Source of the DNA: an uncultured Oscillospiraceae bacterium
GTDB taxonomy: Bacteria; Bacillota; Clostridia; Oscillospirales; Acutalibacteraceae
Length of the DNA: 64,000 nt
Assembly (NCBI GenBank): GCA_902465155.1
Contig: CABQLY010000002.1
Location: 1-64,000 of the forward strand
Direction: 5' to 3'
Shown: one piece after another, positions 25,654-32,601 of the stretch
Layout: every line of letters begins with the position of its first letter
Numbering within the stretch: position 1 is the stretch's first letter
Translations under genes and position numbers: made by a program
Notes under the pieces: model-generated
The model's database searches: none
What the model was told of the DNA's origin: nothing
Seen by the model: the letters and a program-made list of their open reading frames with translations, nothing else

Positions 25654-26625
25654 ATGAACAGCGAAATACTTAAAAAATACAATACGCTCTTAACGGAAAG
25701 CAGCTTTACTCCAATTTCAAACTGTGAGCAGTTCAGCCCGGCAGGAAGCAGCTGGCAGCTATCCCCAAAGCTTGGCGGCGGGTACTACTGGCTGTATGCG
25801 CAAAAGGATCTGTTTGATATTAAAATTCACGACTTCTATTTTCATAACGACTTTGTTTTGAATTTTGATATTCCCGAAGGCATTAGCATTACAAGATATG
25901 ACTCCATCTCCGGCGAGGAGCTGAATCCGTACCGGCGCCTGTCGGCTGGAAGTATTCAGACCATTGTTGGCGGAAAGCAGAATTACAAGGCAATCATCCA
26001 TAAGCGTATTCCCATTCATTCCGTCGGGATCGAGGTGTTTCCCGCGTATTATGAGGATTACTTAAAAAAGCAGTACCCGGACGCATTTTTCGATTTACCC
26101 GCCGCCTTTCAGTGCGTCAATCAGGCGGCAGATTTTCCGGCCATGTCTAAGCTGCTGTTTGAAATTGAAACCTACCGTGGTGAGGGTGTAGCGGCGGCGC
26201 TTTTTTACGAAGCAAAGGTTACAGAGGCCATTGCTCTTGTGGTGGATAATCAAAAAAAGCAGGCGGCAAAAAACGCACACCCACTTTCTAAAGAGGATAT
26301 TGCAGGACTTCGCGATGTAATGAGCTATATTGCCGACCATTACACCTTTGACATTCCCCTTGACCGCCTTGCAAGCATTGCCTGCATGAGCGCAAGCAAG
26401 CTTAAAACCTGCTTTAAGCGGCACACCGGCTGCACGGTTACAGCGTATATTCAAGGGCGGCGCATGAGCCAGGCGGAGCATTTGTTGATTGACACCGACT
26501 TCACCATGGGGCAAATTGCCCAAATGATTGGTTATTCCACCTCCAGCCGCTTTGCAGAGCTGTTTAAAAAGAGCACGGGGATACTGCCAATCGAATATCG
26601 AAAAATTGCCCGAAAAGACCAATGA
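25654..26625 (+). CDS. AraC-family regulator, PchR/YbtA-like
   Basis: The 323-residue product starts at ATG 25654, seven bases after AAGGAG. The C-terminal 100 residues carry two helix-turn-helix motifs (LDRLASIACMSASKLKTCFK and a second around MGQIAQMIGYSTSSRFAELF). The N-terminal domain has HSVGIEVFPAYYEDYL and lacks a cupin histidine cluster; by memory it resembles the siderophore-sensing regulators PchR and YbtA. It is divergent from the ECF/ABC operon and probably activates it when the transported ligand is present. It ends at a strong terminator. Confidence 0.82.
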   Translation: MNSEILKKYNTLLTESSFTPISNCEQFSPAGSSWQLSPKLGGGYYWLYAQKDLFDIKIHDFYFHNDFVLNFDIPEGISITRYDSISGEELNPYRRLSAGSIQTIVGGKQNYKAIIHKRIPIHSVGIEVFPAYYEDYLKKQYPDAFFDLPAAFQCVNQAADFPAMSKLLFEIETYRGEGVAAALFYEAKVTEAIALVVDNQKKQAAKNAHPLSKEDIAGLRDVMSYIADHYTFDIPLDRLASIACMSASKLKTCFKRHTGCTVTAYIQGRRMSQAEHLLIDTDFTMGQIAQMIGYSTSSRFAELFKKSTGILPIEYRKIARKDQ

Positions 26626-26649
26626 GCGGTTAGTTCGCTTTAACAAACA

Positions 26650-26693
26650 AAAAGCCCACCGGGGAGAAAATGCTCTCCTCAATGGGCTTTTTT
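26650..26693 (+). terminator. terminator of the AraC gene (copy 1 of a duplicated motif)
   Basis: AAAGCCCA..GGAGA pairs with TCTCC..TGGGCTTT around AAATGC, and T-runs follow. The core GAGAAAATGCTCTCCTCAATG is nearly repeated at 29094-29134. The next 150 bases (26693-26843) hold nothing further that I can support. Confidence 0.75.
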
Positions 26694-26843
26694 GTTACTC
26701 ATTCGGGATACTTCCTTACAGGTAGGCAACGGCAAACTAAAAATCGAACCCCCGAAAGGGCAAAAACACCCTCCACGATAATTAACCCGCAAAGGGCGTA
26801 TATCTTACTAATAAGAGGTGTTAAAAAAACTGCTTTGCTTTGT

Positions 26844-27413
26844 TCAACCAAATGTAAGAAGCTGTTTTAAATATATGTGAGCATTTTCTTTAGAGCAATC
26901 TGCGCACTTGAGCGCAGTCCACTGCCACACAAGGAACAGCGTATTGCTATAGTGGTCGGCAAGCAGCTCGTTCGGAATATCTTTGTGCTGCACTTCCGGG
27001 CAATCCTTAAAAATCCGCCGCATTTGGCTGTTTAGAAAGTTGCGGAAGCTGGAAAACATATAACCAACCTCCGGATTGCGAGACAATACACGGCTGATCA
27101 ATTCGTTATTCTGCTTTGTAAAGGCGTAGATTCGGTCAAAGAAAAGATAGAGCATTTCATTTTCCGGTGCGTGGTGATACTCAGAAAGTCCTATTTTCTC
27201 TGCAAGCGAGAGCCAGCAATAGTTCAACAGGTCGTACTTATCGTTAAAATAGTTGTAAAAGGTGGCACGGGGGTACTGCGCCTGTTCGCACAGCTCACCA
27301 ACGGTAATTTTTTCAAAAGATTTTTCCGATAAAAGCAAAAACATTGCACCGCTAAGGGCGTTAAGCGTTCGCTTAGCTCCCCGTGTAAGAGGTTTAAAAA
27401 GATCGTATTTCAT
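26844..27413 (-). CDS. TetR-family transcriptional regulator
   Basis: The 189-residue product starts at ATG 27413 behind AAGGAAC; a longer in-frame start at 27515 has no such site. The N-terminal helix-turn-helix contains EKITVGELCEQAQYPRATFYNYF and DKYDLL, as in TetR proteins. The C-terminal half is helical and specific to its own ligand. It is divergent from the short-chain dehydrogenase gene, and a palindrome between them (27519-27544) is its likely operator, so it probably represses that operon and perhaps itself. Confidence 0.85.
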   Translation of the reverse strand: MKYDLFKPLTRGAKRTLNALSGAMFLLLSEKSFEKITVGELCEQAQYPRATFYNYFNDKYDLLNYCWLSLAEKIGLSEYHHAPENEMLYLFFDRIYAFTKQNNELISRVLSRNPEVGYMFSSFRNFLNSQMRRIFKDCPEVQHKDIPNELLADHYSNTLFLVWQWTALKCADCSKENAHIYLKQLLTFG

Positions 27414-27518
27414 GGCGTTCCTTTTGCATTTTTTAAAATTTGTCCAAAGCTGAACACACGCTTTATTCTGTGTCTTGAAATGAACTTGTTGATATTGTAT
27501 CATAATAACAGTCAATTT

Positions 27519-27544
27519 ACAAGTGTCTAAATAAAAACACTTGT
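27519..27544. promoter_or_regulatory. probable TetR operator
   Basis: ACAAGTGT (27519-27526) and its exact complement ACACTTGT (27537-27544) are ten bases apart, between the divergent tetR and dehydrogenase genes. It lies 20 bases before the dehydrogenase start, where binding would block transcription or initiation. Confidence 0.6.
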
Positions 27545-27564
27545 TTAACTAAGGGGGAACCATT

Positions 27565-28326
27565 ATGAGCATTGCTGTGATTACCGGAGCCTCCTCCGGG
27601 CTCGGAACCTGTTATGTAGACGCTGTAACAAAGGTGTTCCCGGAAATTGGGGAACTGTGGCTGATTGCAAGACGGGAAGACCGGCTGAAAGAGGTTGCGT
27701 TAAAGTACCCTGACAAGCGTTGTGTGGTGATTCCTATGGATCTGTTGGATACGAACAGCTATAAGGTATTTGCCGAAAAGCTGCAACGGCAAAAACCGCA
27801 GATTAAGGTGCTGGTAAGCAATGCAGGAATTGCCGGTGGCGCGCCGTTTGAGGAAATGGAGCTGTCGCGGGCGCTGAAAATTATTGACCTGAACTGCAAG
27901 GGCGCAACGGCTATTACAAGGGTTTGCCTGCCGTATATTCTAAATGGCGGTACAATTTTGGAGGTTTCCTCAACCTCTGCGTTCGTCCCCAATACAAACC
28001 TGGTTGTTTACTGCGCGTCAAAGTCTTATGTGTCGGCGTTCTGCCTTGGCTTGCGCGAGGAATTGAAGCGCCGGAAAATTAATGTATGTGCCGTGTGTCC
28101 GGGTCTAATGCTCACGGAAATGAATCAGCATAACGGAAAAACCGAACGAACCAAAGGGCAAAAACGCTTGCCGATTATTGATCCAAAGGTTGCTGCGGTT
28201 AAGTCGCTGAAAGCGGCAAAGAACGGTCGGGCAGTTTGCACCACCGGGGCGTTCTACAAGTGTTACCGGCTGCTTGCAAAGCTTGTTCCGCACACACTGC
28301 TTGTGAAGTTTGCGGGGTTAGGTTAA
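27565..28326 (+). CDS. short-chain dehydrogenase/reductase (SDR)
   Basis: The 253-residue classical SDR has the cofactor motif TGASSGLG near the N-terminus, the NAG motif (SNAGIAGG), and the catalytic triad Ser136, Tyr149 and Lys153 (YCASK). It should reduce a carbonyl or oxidise an alcohol with NAD(P)H; the substrate is unknown. An AGGGGG site precedes the ATG. Twelve bases separate it from the flavo-ferredoxin gene, so the pair is an operon, probably under the divergent TetR. Confidence 0.88.
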   Translation: MSIAVITGASSGLGTCYVDAVTKVFPEIGELWLIARREDRLKEVALKYPDKRCVVIPMDLLDTNSYKVFAEKLQRQKPQIKVLVSNAGIAGGAPFEEMELSRALKIIDLNCKGATAITRVCLPYILNGGTILEVSSTSAFVPNTNLVVYCASKSYVSAFCLGLREELKRRKINVCAVCPGLMLTEMNQHNGKTERTKGQKRLPIIDPKVAAVKSLKAAKNGRAVCTTGAFYKCYRLLAKLVPHTLLVKFAGLG

Positions 28327-28338
28327 GGAGGTAAAAAC

Positions 28339-29094
28339 ATGATTTTCTATTTTTCCGCCACAGGAAACAGCGAATATGTTGCCAACCGCATTGCCGCCGC
28401 AACGGGCAATAAAACCGTTTCAATTACCGATTGCTGCAAGAGTGGGAGCTTTTCCTTTGATGAAACAGACAAAACGGTGGGGATTGTTAGCCCTACCTAC
28501 GCTTGGGGCTTGCCGATTATTGTTCGGGAGTTTTTGCAAAAGCTGACGCTGCATACAAAGCCGGATTATTTTTGGTTTGCCGCAACCTACGGCACAACGC
28601 CGGGACAAACCGGGAGATTAGCCGAGGATATTTTAAAAGCCAAGGGCCTTTCCGTTTCTGCAAAGTTCAGCGTGAAAATGCCGGACACCTGGACGCCCAT
28701 ATATGACCTGAGCAGCAAAAGCAAAGTGCAGCGCATTAATGAAGCCGCAGAGCGGCAAATTGACCGTATTATCCGCGCCATACAAAATTGTGCCTGCGGC
28801 GATTTTATGAAGGACAAAGCGCCGCTGTTTCTTGCAAAAGCGTTTTACGGCTTGGCATACAACTCCATGCGCAGAACAAGTCATTTCACAGTAGAAAACA
28901 CCTGCATTGGCTGCGGGCTGTGTGTGCGGAATTGTCCTGTTTCCGCCATCAAGATCAGAGCAAAAAAGCCGGTTTGGGTTCAGGATGAATGTGTCATGTG
29001 CCTTCGTTGTTTGCACCATTGCCCCAAATTTGCAATTCAGTATGGAAAACGCACAAAACAGCACGGGCAGTATCAACACGCCAAGTACCAATAA
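28339..29094 (+). CDS. EFR1-type flavodoxin-ferredoxin fusion
   Basis: The 251-residue product has an N-terminal flavodoxin-like domain with the FMN phosphate loop FSATGNSEYVA. The C-terminal end has two 4Fe-4S motifs: Cys189, 192, 195, 199 (CIGCGLCVRNC) and Cys218, 221, 224, 228 (CVMCLRCLHHC). It should move electrons, perhaps to or from the dehydrogenase upstream. A perfect AAGGAGG precedes the ATG. This layout matches the EFR1 family, widespread in anaerobic Firmicutes and of unknown role. Confidence 0.87.
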   Translation: MIFYFSATGNSEYVANRIAAATGNKTVSITDCCKSGSFSFDETDKTVGIVSPTYAWGLPIIVREFLQKLTLHTKPDYFWFAATYGTTPGQTGRLAEDILKAKGLSVSAKFSVKMPDTWTPIYDLSSKSKVQRINEAAERQIDRIIRAIQNCACGDFMKDKAPLFLAKAFYGLAYNSMRRTSHFTVENTCIGCGLCVRNCPVSAIKIRAKKPVWVQDECVMCLRCLHHCPKFAIQYGKRTKQHGQYQHAKYQ

Positions 29095-29134
29095 AAAAGC
29101 CTATTGAAAAGAAAATGCTCTCCTCAATGAGTTT
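29094..29134 (+). repeat. degenerate second copy of the AraC terminator
   Basis: The sequence around GAAAATGCTCTCCTCAATG repeats that at 26665-26683, with the outer stem eroded (AAAGCCTATTGA against TCAATGAGTTTTA). The two copies flank the tetR-SDR-EFR1 module. Confidence 0.6.
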
Positions 29135-29183
29135 TAGATTACTTGTTTATTTTAATGCGGTGAATCCCTTTCCTATTGGCTAT

Positions 29184-29239
29184 AAAAGCAGCATAACGCC
29201 ACAAAGCTTTAAAGCTCTGTGGCGTTGTGCTGCTTTTTA
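29184..29239 (+). terminator. strong terminator after the SDR/EFR1 operon
   Basis: AAAAGCAGCA..AACGCCACA pairs with TGTGGCGTT.TGCTGCTTTT around AGCTTTAAAGCT, and T-runs follow. It also marks the right edge of the island before the IS element. Confidence 0.75.
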
Positions 29240-29261
29240 ATTTAGGGCTTTAGCCAGTTGA

Positions 29262-29969
29262 GGACGGAACGTCCGAAACAAAGAACCACCCGCTATGCGG
29301 GTGCGCGTCGGAAGTTATACAAAAAAATTCCCCAAAGTAGTACAATAAGGTTGTTCAAGTCTTAGAGAACTACGAAAGGAGAATTTTAATGGCTAATAGC
29401 ACAAATAGTTTATCACACACAAAATGGTTATGCAAGTACCATATCGTCATTGTTCCGAAATATCGCAGGAAAATAATATATAACCAAACCCGGAAAGATT
29501 TGCGGGAGATTATAAAAACGCTGTGCAAATACAAAGGAGTAGAGAAAATAGAGGGACATATGATGCCAGACCATGTGCACATACTTTTAAGTATACCACC
29601 AAAAACGAGCGTATCAAGTTTTATGGGATATCTGAAAGGGAAAAGTGCATTGATGATGTTTGATAAACACGCAAATTTGAAGTATAAGTTTGGCAACCGG
29701 CACTTTTGGGCAGAAGGATATTATGTTTCAACAGTAGGGTTAAACGAGAGCACAATAAAGAAATATATCCAAAACCAAGAGAAAGCAGATATTGCATTGG
29801 ATAAGTTAAGCGTTAGAGAATACGCAGACCCATTTAGCGAACCCCTTTAGGGGTAGCCAAAGTGGCAAAGACTCTAAGGCTTGAACAAAGAGAAAGCCCG
29901 CGCCTTGAGACGCGGGTCGGTATTATGGGCTTATAGCCCTTGTGCAAACCACCCGTTTGACGGGTGGTT
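29262..29969 (+). mobile_element. IS200/IS605-family insertion sequence carrying only tnpA
   Basis: The element contains a single HUH transposase gene with no tnpB. Subterminal hairpins stand at both sides: CACCCGC-TAT-GCGGGTG (29287-29303) on the left and AACCACCCG-TTTGA-CGGGTGGTT (29947-29969) on the right. Such hairpins are what TnpA recognises in single-stranded DNA. Another stem, CCCGCG..CGCGGG, lies after the gene at about 29898-29916. The exact ends cannot be fixed by eye; the bounds given are the outer hairpins. Confidence 0.75.
29389..29850 (+). CDS. tnpA: IS200-type HUH transposase TnpA
   Basis: The 153-residue product matches the Y1 transposase fold. The metal-binding HUH motif is His62-Val-His64 (PDHVHILLS) and the likely catalytic tyrosine is Tyr126 (IKKYIQNQ). 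It cuts and joins single-stranded DNA at the element's hairpin ends. AAGGAG precedes the ATG. The frame is intact, so the element may be active. This transposase type is often kept at low expression. Confidence 0.9.
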   Translation: MANSTNSLSHTKWLCKYHIVIVPKYRRKIIYNQTRKDLREIIKTLCKYKGVEKIEGHMMPDHVHILLSIPPKTSVSSFMGYLKGKSALMMFDKHANLKYKFGNRHFWAEGYYVSTVGLNESTIKKYIQNQEKADIALDKLSVREYADPFSEPL

Positions 29970-30088
29970 ATGATTGGTTATTTTGTAAAAGTATTTTTAT
30001 GGGGCTCTGCCTTTAATGCGGTTTTTTTGCCGGTTGGGCTTTGGGTGGGGCGGTTTGGCGGTTATAAACGGGTGTTTGCCGCTTTGTT

Positions 30089-30973
30089 TTATGGCTTTTC
30101 CCGAAACGGTAAATATTCAATAAACCTTTTAGCGGCGGGGCTTAAAAGGCTTTTGCTTTTAAAGGCTAACCCAATTTGGCGGTAATAGGGCGTTTGCAGT
30201 GGGCGCACGGCAACCCGGTAGGGGGACCGTTTTAAAATTAAGGCGGGCAAAATGCCAATGCCCAACCCCTTTTCTACCATGGCTAAAATGGCAAAATCCT
30301 CCCAAGTGGTAAAGCGAACATCGGGCCGAACGCCGTATTGCGCTAACAGGCTGCTTACCTCGGTTTTGCCGCTTTGCTCCAACAGTAAAAAGGGCTGGTT
30401 TTCTAATTGTGTAATAGCAACGGCGGGGCCGGCGCTAAGCGGGTGGTTTGGCGGCAGGGCTACTAAGTATTCGTCCTTTTGCAGCAAAATGCTTTCCAGC
30501 CCCGGTGCGGCCGGCAGGCGCAAAAAGCCGCAGTCTACCCGCCCGGTTTCAATCCAGCGCTCAATTTCGTTGTAATTTCCCAGCAGCAGCTCGTATTTAA
30601 TGCCGGGGTAATCTTTTTGAAAAGCCGCGATAATGTTTGGCAGCCAGTGAATGGCTACGCTGGCAAAGGTGCCAATGCGCACGGTGCCGGTTTGCACACC
30701 CTTAATTTTTTCAACATAACCCTGCAGCGCCCGGTAATCGCCCAAAATTTTAAGCGTTAGGGGAAAAACCTGGTTGCCAAAGGCGGTTAGCTGCACGCCG
30801 TTTCGGCTGCGCTCCAACAGCGGTGCGCCAAAGTCGCTTTCTAAATCTGCCACCATTTTGCTAACGGCCAATTGTGTGTAATTTAATTTAACTGCCGCTT
30901 TGGTAAAGCTGCCCGTTTCTACCGTTGTTACAAAGGCAAAGTATTTGGCCAAGTGGTTTTCCAATTTAGTCAT
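30089..30973 (-). CDS. LysR-family transcriptional regulator
   Basis: The product has up to 294 residues, with the N-terminal helix-turn-helix TGSFTKAAVKLNYTQLAVSKM, then LESDFGAPLLERSRNGVQLT, and a periplasmic-binding-like effector domain. The ATG at 30973 abuts AAGGA with no spacing, so TTG 30964, nine bases after AAGGA, may be the true start (291 residues). It is divergent from the MATE gene, with a T-N11-A-type palindrome between them. Confidence 0.86.
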   Translation of the reverse strand: MTKLENHLAKYFAFVTTVETGSFTKAAVKLNYTQLAVSKMVADLESDFGAPLLERSRNGVQLTAFGNQVFPLTLKILGDYRALQGYVEKIKGVQTGTVRIGTFASVAIHWLPNIIAAFQKDYPGIKYELLLGNYNEIERWIETGRVDCGFLRLPAAPGLESILLQKDEYLVALPPNHPLSAGPAVAITQLENQPFLLLEQSGKTEVSSLLAQYGVRPDVRFTTWEDFAILAMVEKGLGIGILPALILKRSPYRVAVRPLQTPYYRQIGLAFKSKSLLSPAAKRFIEYLPFREKP

Positions 30974-30983
30974 TCCTTTTTAG

Positions 30984-30999
30984 AATACTTAATAGTATT
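30984..30999. promoter_or_regulatory. probable LysR-binding palindrome and MATE promoter region
   Basis: AATACT-TAAT-AGTATT is a perfect palindrome that fits the LysR T-N11-A pattern. It lies in the 96-base gap between the divergent lysR and MATE genes. A TATAAT at 31032-31037 is the likely -10 of the MATE gene. Confidence 0.6.
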
Positions 31000-31069
31000 T
31001 ATATTCGCTTTTATTATTTTACCAGCTTGTGTATAATAATTCAAGTAAATATTAAGGGGGCTCTTAAGG

Positions 31070-32401
31070 TTGAATACAAAAAATATTAATATGCTGCACG
31101 GGCCGCTTGCAAAGCCGCTGCTGCTGTTTACGCTGCCAATAGCGCTAAGCAGTATGCTGCAGCAGCTGTTTAACGCGGCCGACACGGTAATTGTAGGCCT
31201 GTTTGAAAGCGAAAGCGCTTTGGCCGCGGTTGGCGCGAACGCCGAAATTGTAGCGTTAATTGTTACGGTATCCGGCGGCTTGGCGGTTGGGGCCAATGTT
31301 GCCGTAGCCAATTGTGTTGGCAAAAACAAACCGGGGCAGCTGCCGGCTATTTTGCAGTCGGCCGCTATGGTGGCCGCGGCGGTTGGCCTTTTGGGGGCGC
31401 TGCTGGGGCAGGCGGCGGTTGGCCCGCTGCTGCGGTTAATGAACACGCCCGCCTCAATTTTTTTAAAAGCCGCGCAGTATTTACGCATTTACCTGTTGGG
31501 TTACCCGTTTTTGCTGCTTTACGATTTTGGCGCCGCAATGCTAAGGGCGCAGGGCAACAGCCGTTTTCCGTTTTTTGCGTTGGCGCTTTCGGGGGTTTTA
31601 AATGTAGGGCTTAATTTGGTTTTTGTAATTTTTGTGCGCATGGGGGTTTCAGGGGTTGCGGCGGCCACCAGCCTTTCTAACGCCTGCTCGGCGGTTTTGG
31701 TGCTTATAAAGCTTTACAACGGCCAAATGCCGCAACGCCGGCTGCCGGGGTGGCAAACGGTGCGCTTGCACTGCCGGCAAATTTTAAAAACCGGGCTGCC
31801 CTCGGCTTTGCAGGGGGCGGTTTTTTGCCTTGCAAATTTGTTTGTGCAAACCGCGGTTAACGGGTTTGGCCCCGCGGCAATTGCCGGCAGCACCGTTGCC
31901 GTTAATTTTGAATATTTTACATACTACATTATTACGGCCTTTGGGCAAACGGCAACCACCTTTACCGGGCAAAATTTTGCGGCCGGGCAAATAAACCGCT
32001 GCAAAAGGGTTTTAAAAATTTGCCTTTGGTACGCCTTTTTTGGCTGCGCGGCCGTTATTTTGCCGGTAGTTTTGTTTCGCGGCTTTTTTGCCGGGCTGTT
32101 TTCGGCCAACCGGCAGGTTGTTTACTACGCCGGGGTAAGAATGGTTTGCATTTTGCTGTTAGAGCCTATTTGCGCGTTTTACGAAATTCCGGCCGGCGTG
32201 CTGCGCGGGGCGGGGCACGCGGGGCTGCCGGCGGCAAGCGGCGTTTTGGGTATTTGCGTTTTTCGTGTTGTTTGGGTGGCAACGGTTTTTGCCAAAAGCA
32301 AGGCGCTTTGGGTTTTGTATTTGGCTTTTCCGCTTTCCTGGGCGGTTACCGTTGTGCTAACGGCGCTAAGCTTTGTATACACAGTTCGGCACAAGCTTTA
32401 A
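31070..32401 (+). CDS. MATE-family efflux transporter
   Basis: The 443-residue product has about twelve membrane helices and typical MATE sequence (LLLFTLPIALSSMLQQLFN near the N-terminus and the repeat-related second half). It should export drugs or cationic metabolites in exchange for H+ or Na+. The start is TTG 31070, nine bases after AAGGGGG; an internal ATG seven codons later is less well placed. It is likely controlled by the divergent LysR. Confidence 0.87.
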   Translation: MNTKNINMLHGPLAKPLLLFTLPIALSSMLQQLFNAADTVIVGLFESESALAAVGANAEIVALIVTVSGGLAVGANVAVANCVGKNKPGQLPAILQSAAMVAAAVGLLGALLGQAAVGPLLRLMNTPASIFLKAAQYLRIYLLGYPFLLLYDFGAAMLRAQGNSRFPFFALALSGVLNVGLNLVFVIFVRMGVSGVAAATSLSNACSAVLVLIKLYNGQMPQRRLPGWQTVRLHCRQILKTGLPSALQGAVFCLANLFVQTAVNGFGPAAIAGSTVAVNFEYFTYYIITAFGQTATTFTGQNFAAGQINRCKRVLKICLWYAFFGCAAVILPVVLFRGFFAGLFSANRQVVYYAGVRMVCILLLEPICAFYEIPAGVLRGAGHAGLPAASGVLGICVFRVVWVATVFAKSKALWVLYLAFPLSWAVTVVLTALSFVYTVRHKL

Positions 32402-32418
32402 AAAATAATAGTGCTATT

Positions 32419-32463
32419 GCAAAAGGCCTTGGCTGCCCTTAAGGGTTGTCAAGGCTTTTTGCA
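32419..32463 (+). terminator. terminator after the MATE gene
   Basis: GCAAAAGGCCTTG pairs with CAAGGCTTTTTGC, with an inner CCCTTAAGGG stem and a T-run inside the right arm. Confidence 0.65.
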
Positions 32464-32601
32464 ACGCTTTATTATAAAAATCGACCATAAATTATAATGT
32501 TGTTTAGCAAAAAAACAGTCGATTATGATATATATTTTAATGATTTTTAGTTTTATATTATAATTAGCAATTTGCAAAATACTTATTTTGGAGGACTGCA
32601 A

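Noticed and set aside
26670..26870. 66-codon open frame after the AraC terminator
   Set aside because: It starts within the terminator hairpin and has no ribosome site or recognisable product.
29964..30185. 73-codon open frame after the IS element
   Set aside because: It starts in the IS hairpin and overlaps the opposite LysR gene; the hydrophobic translation has no family match, so it is most likely a shadow.
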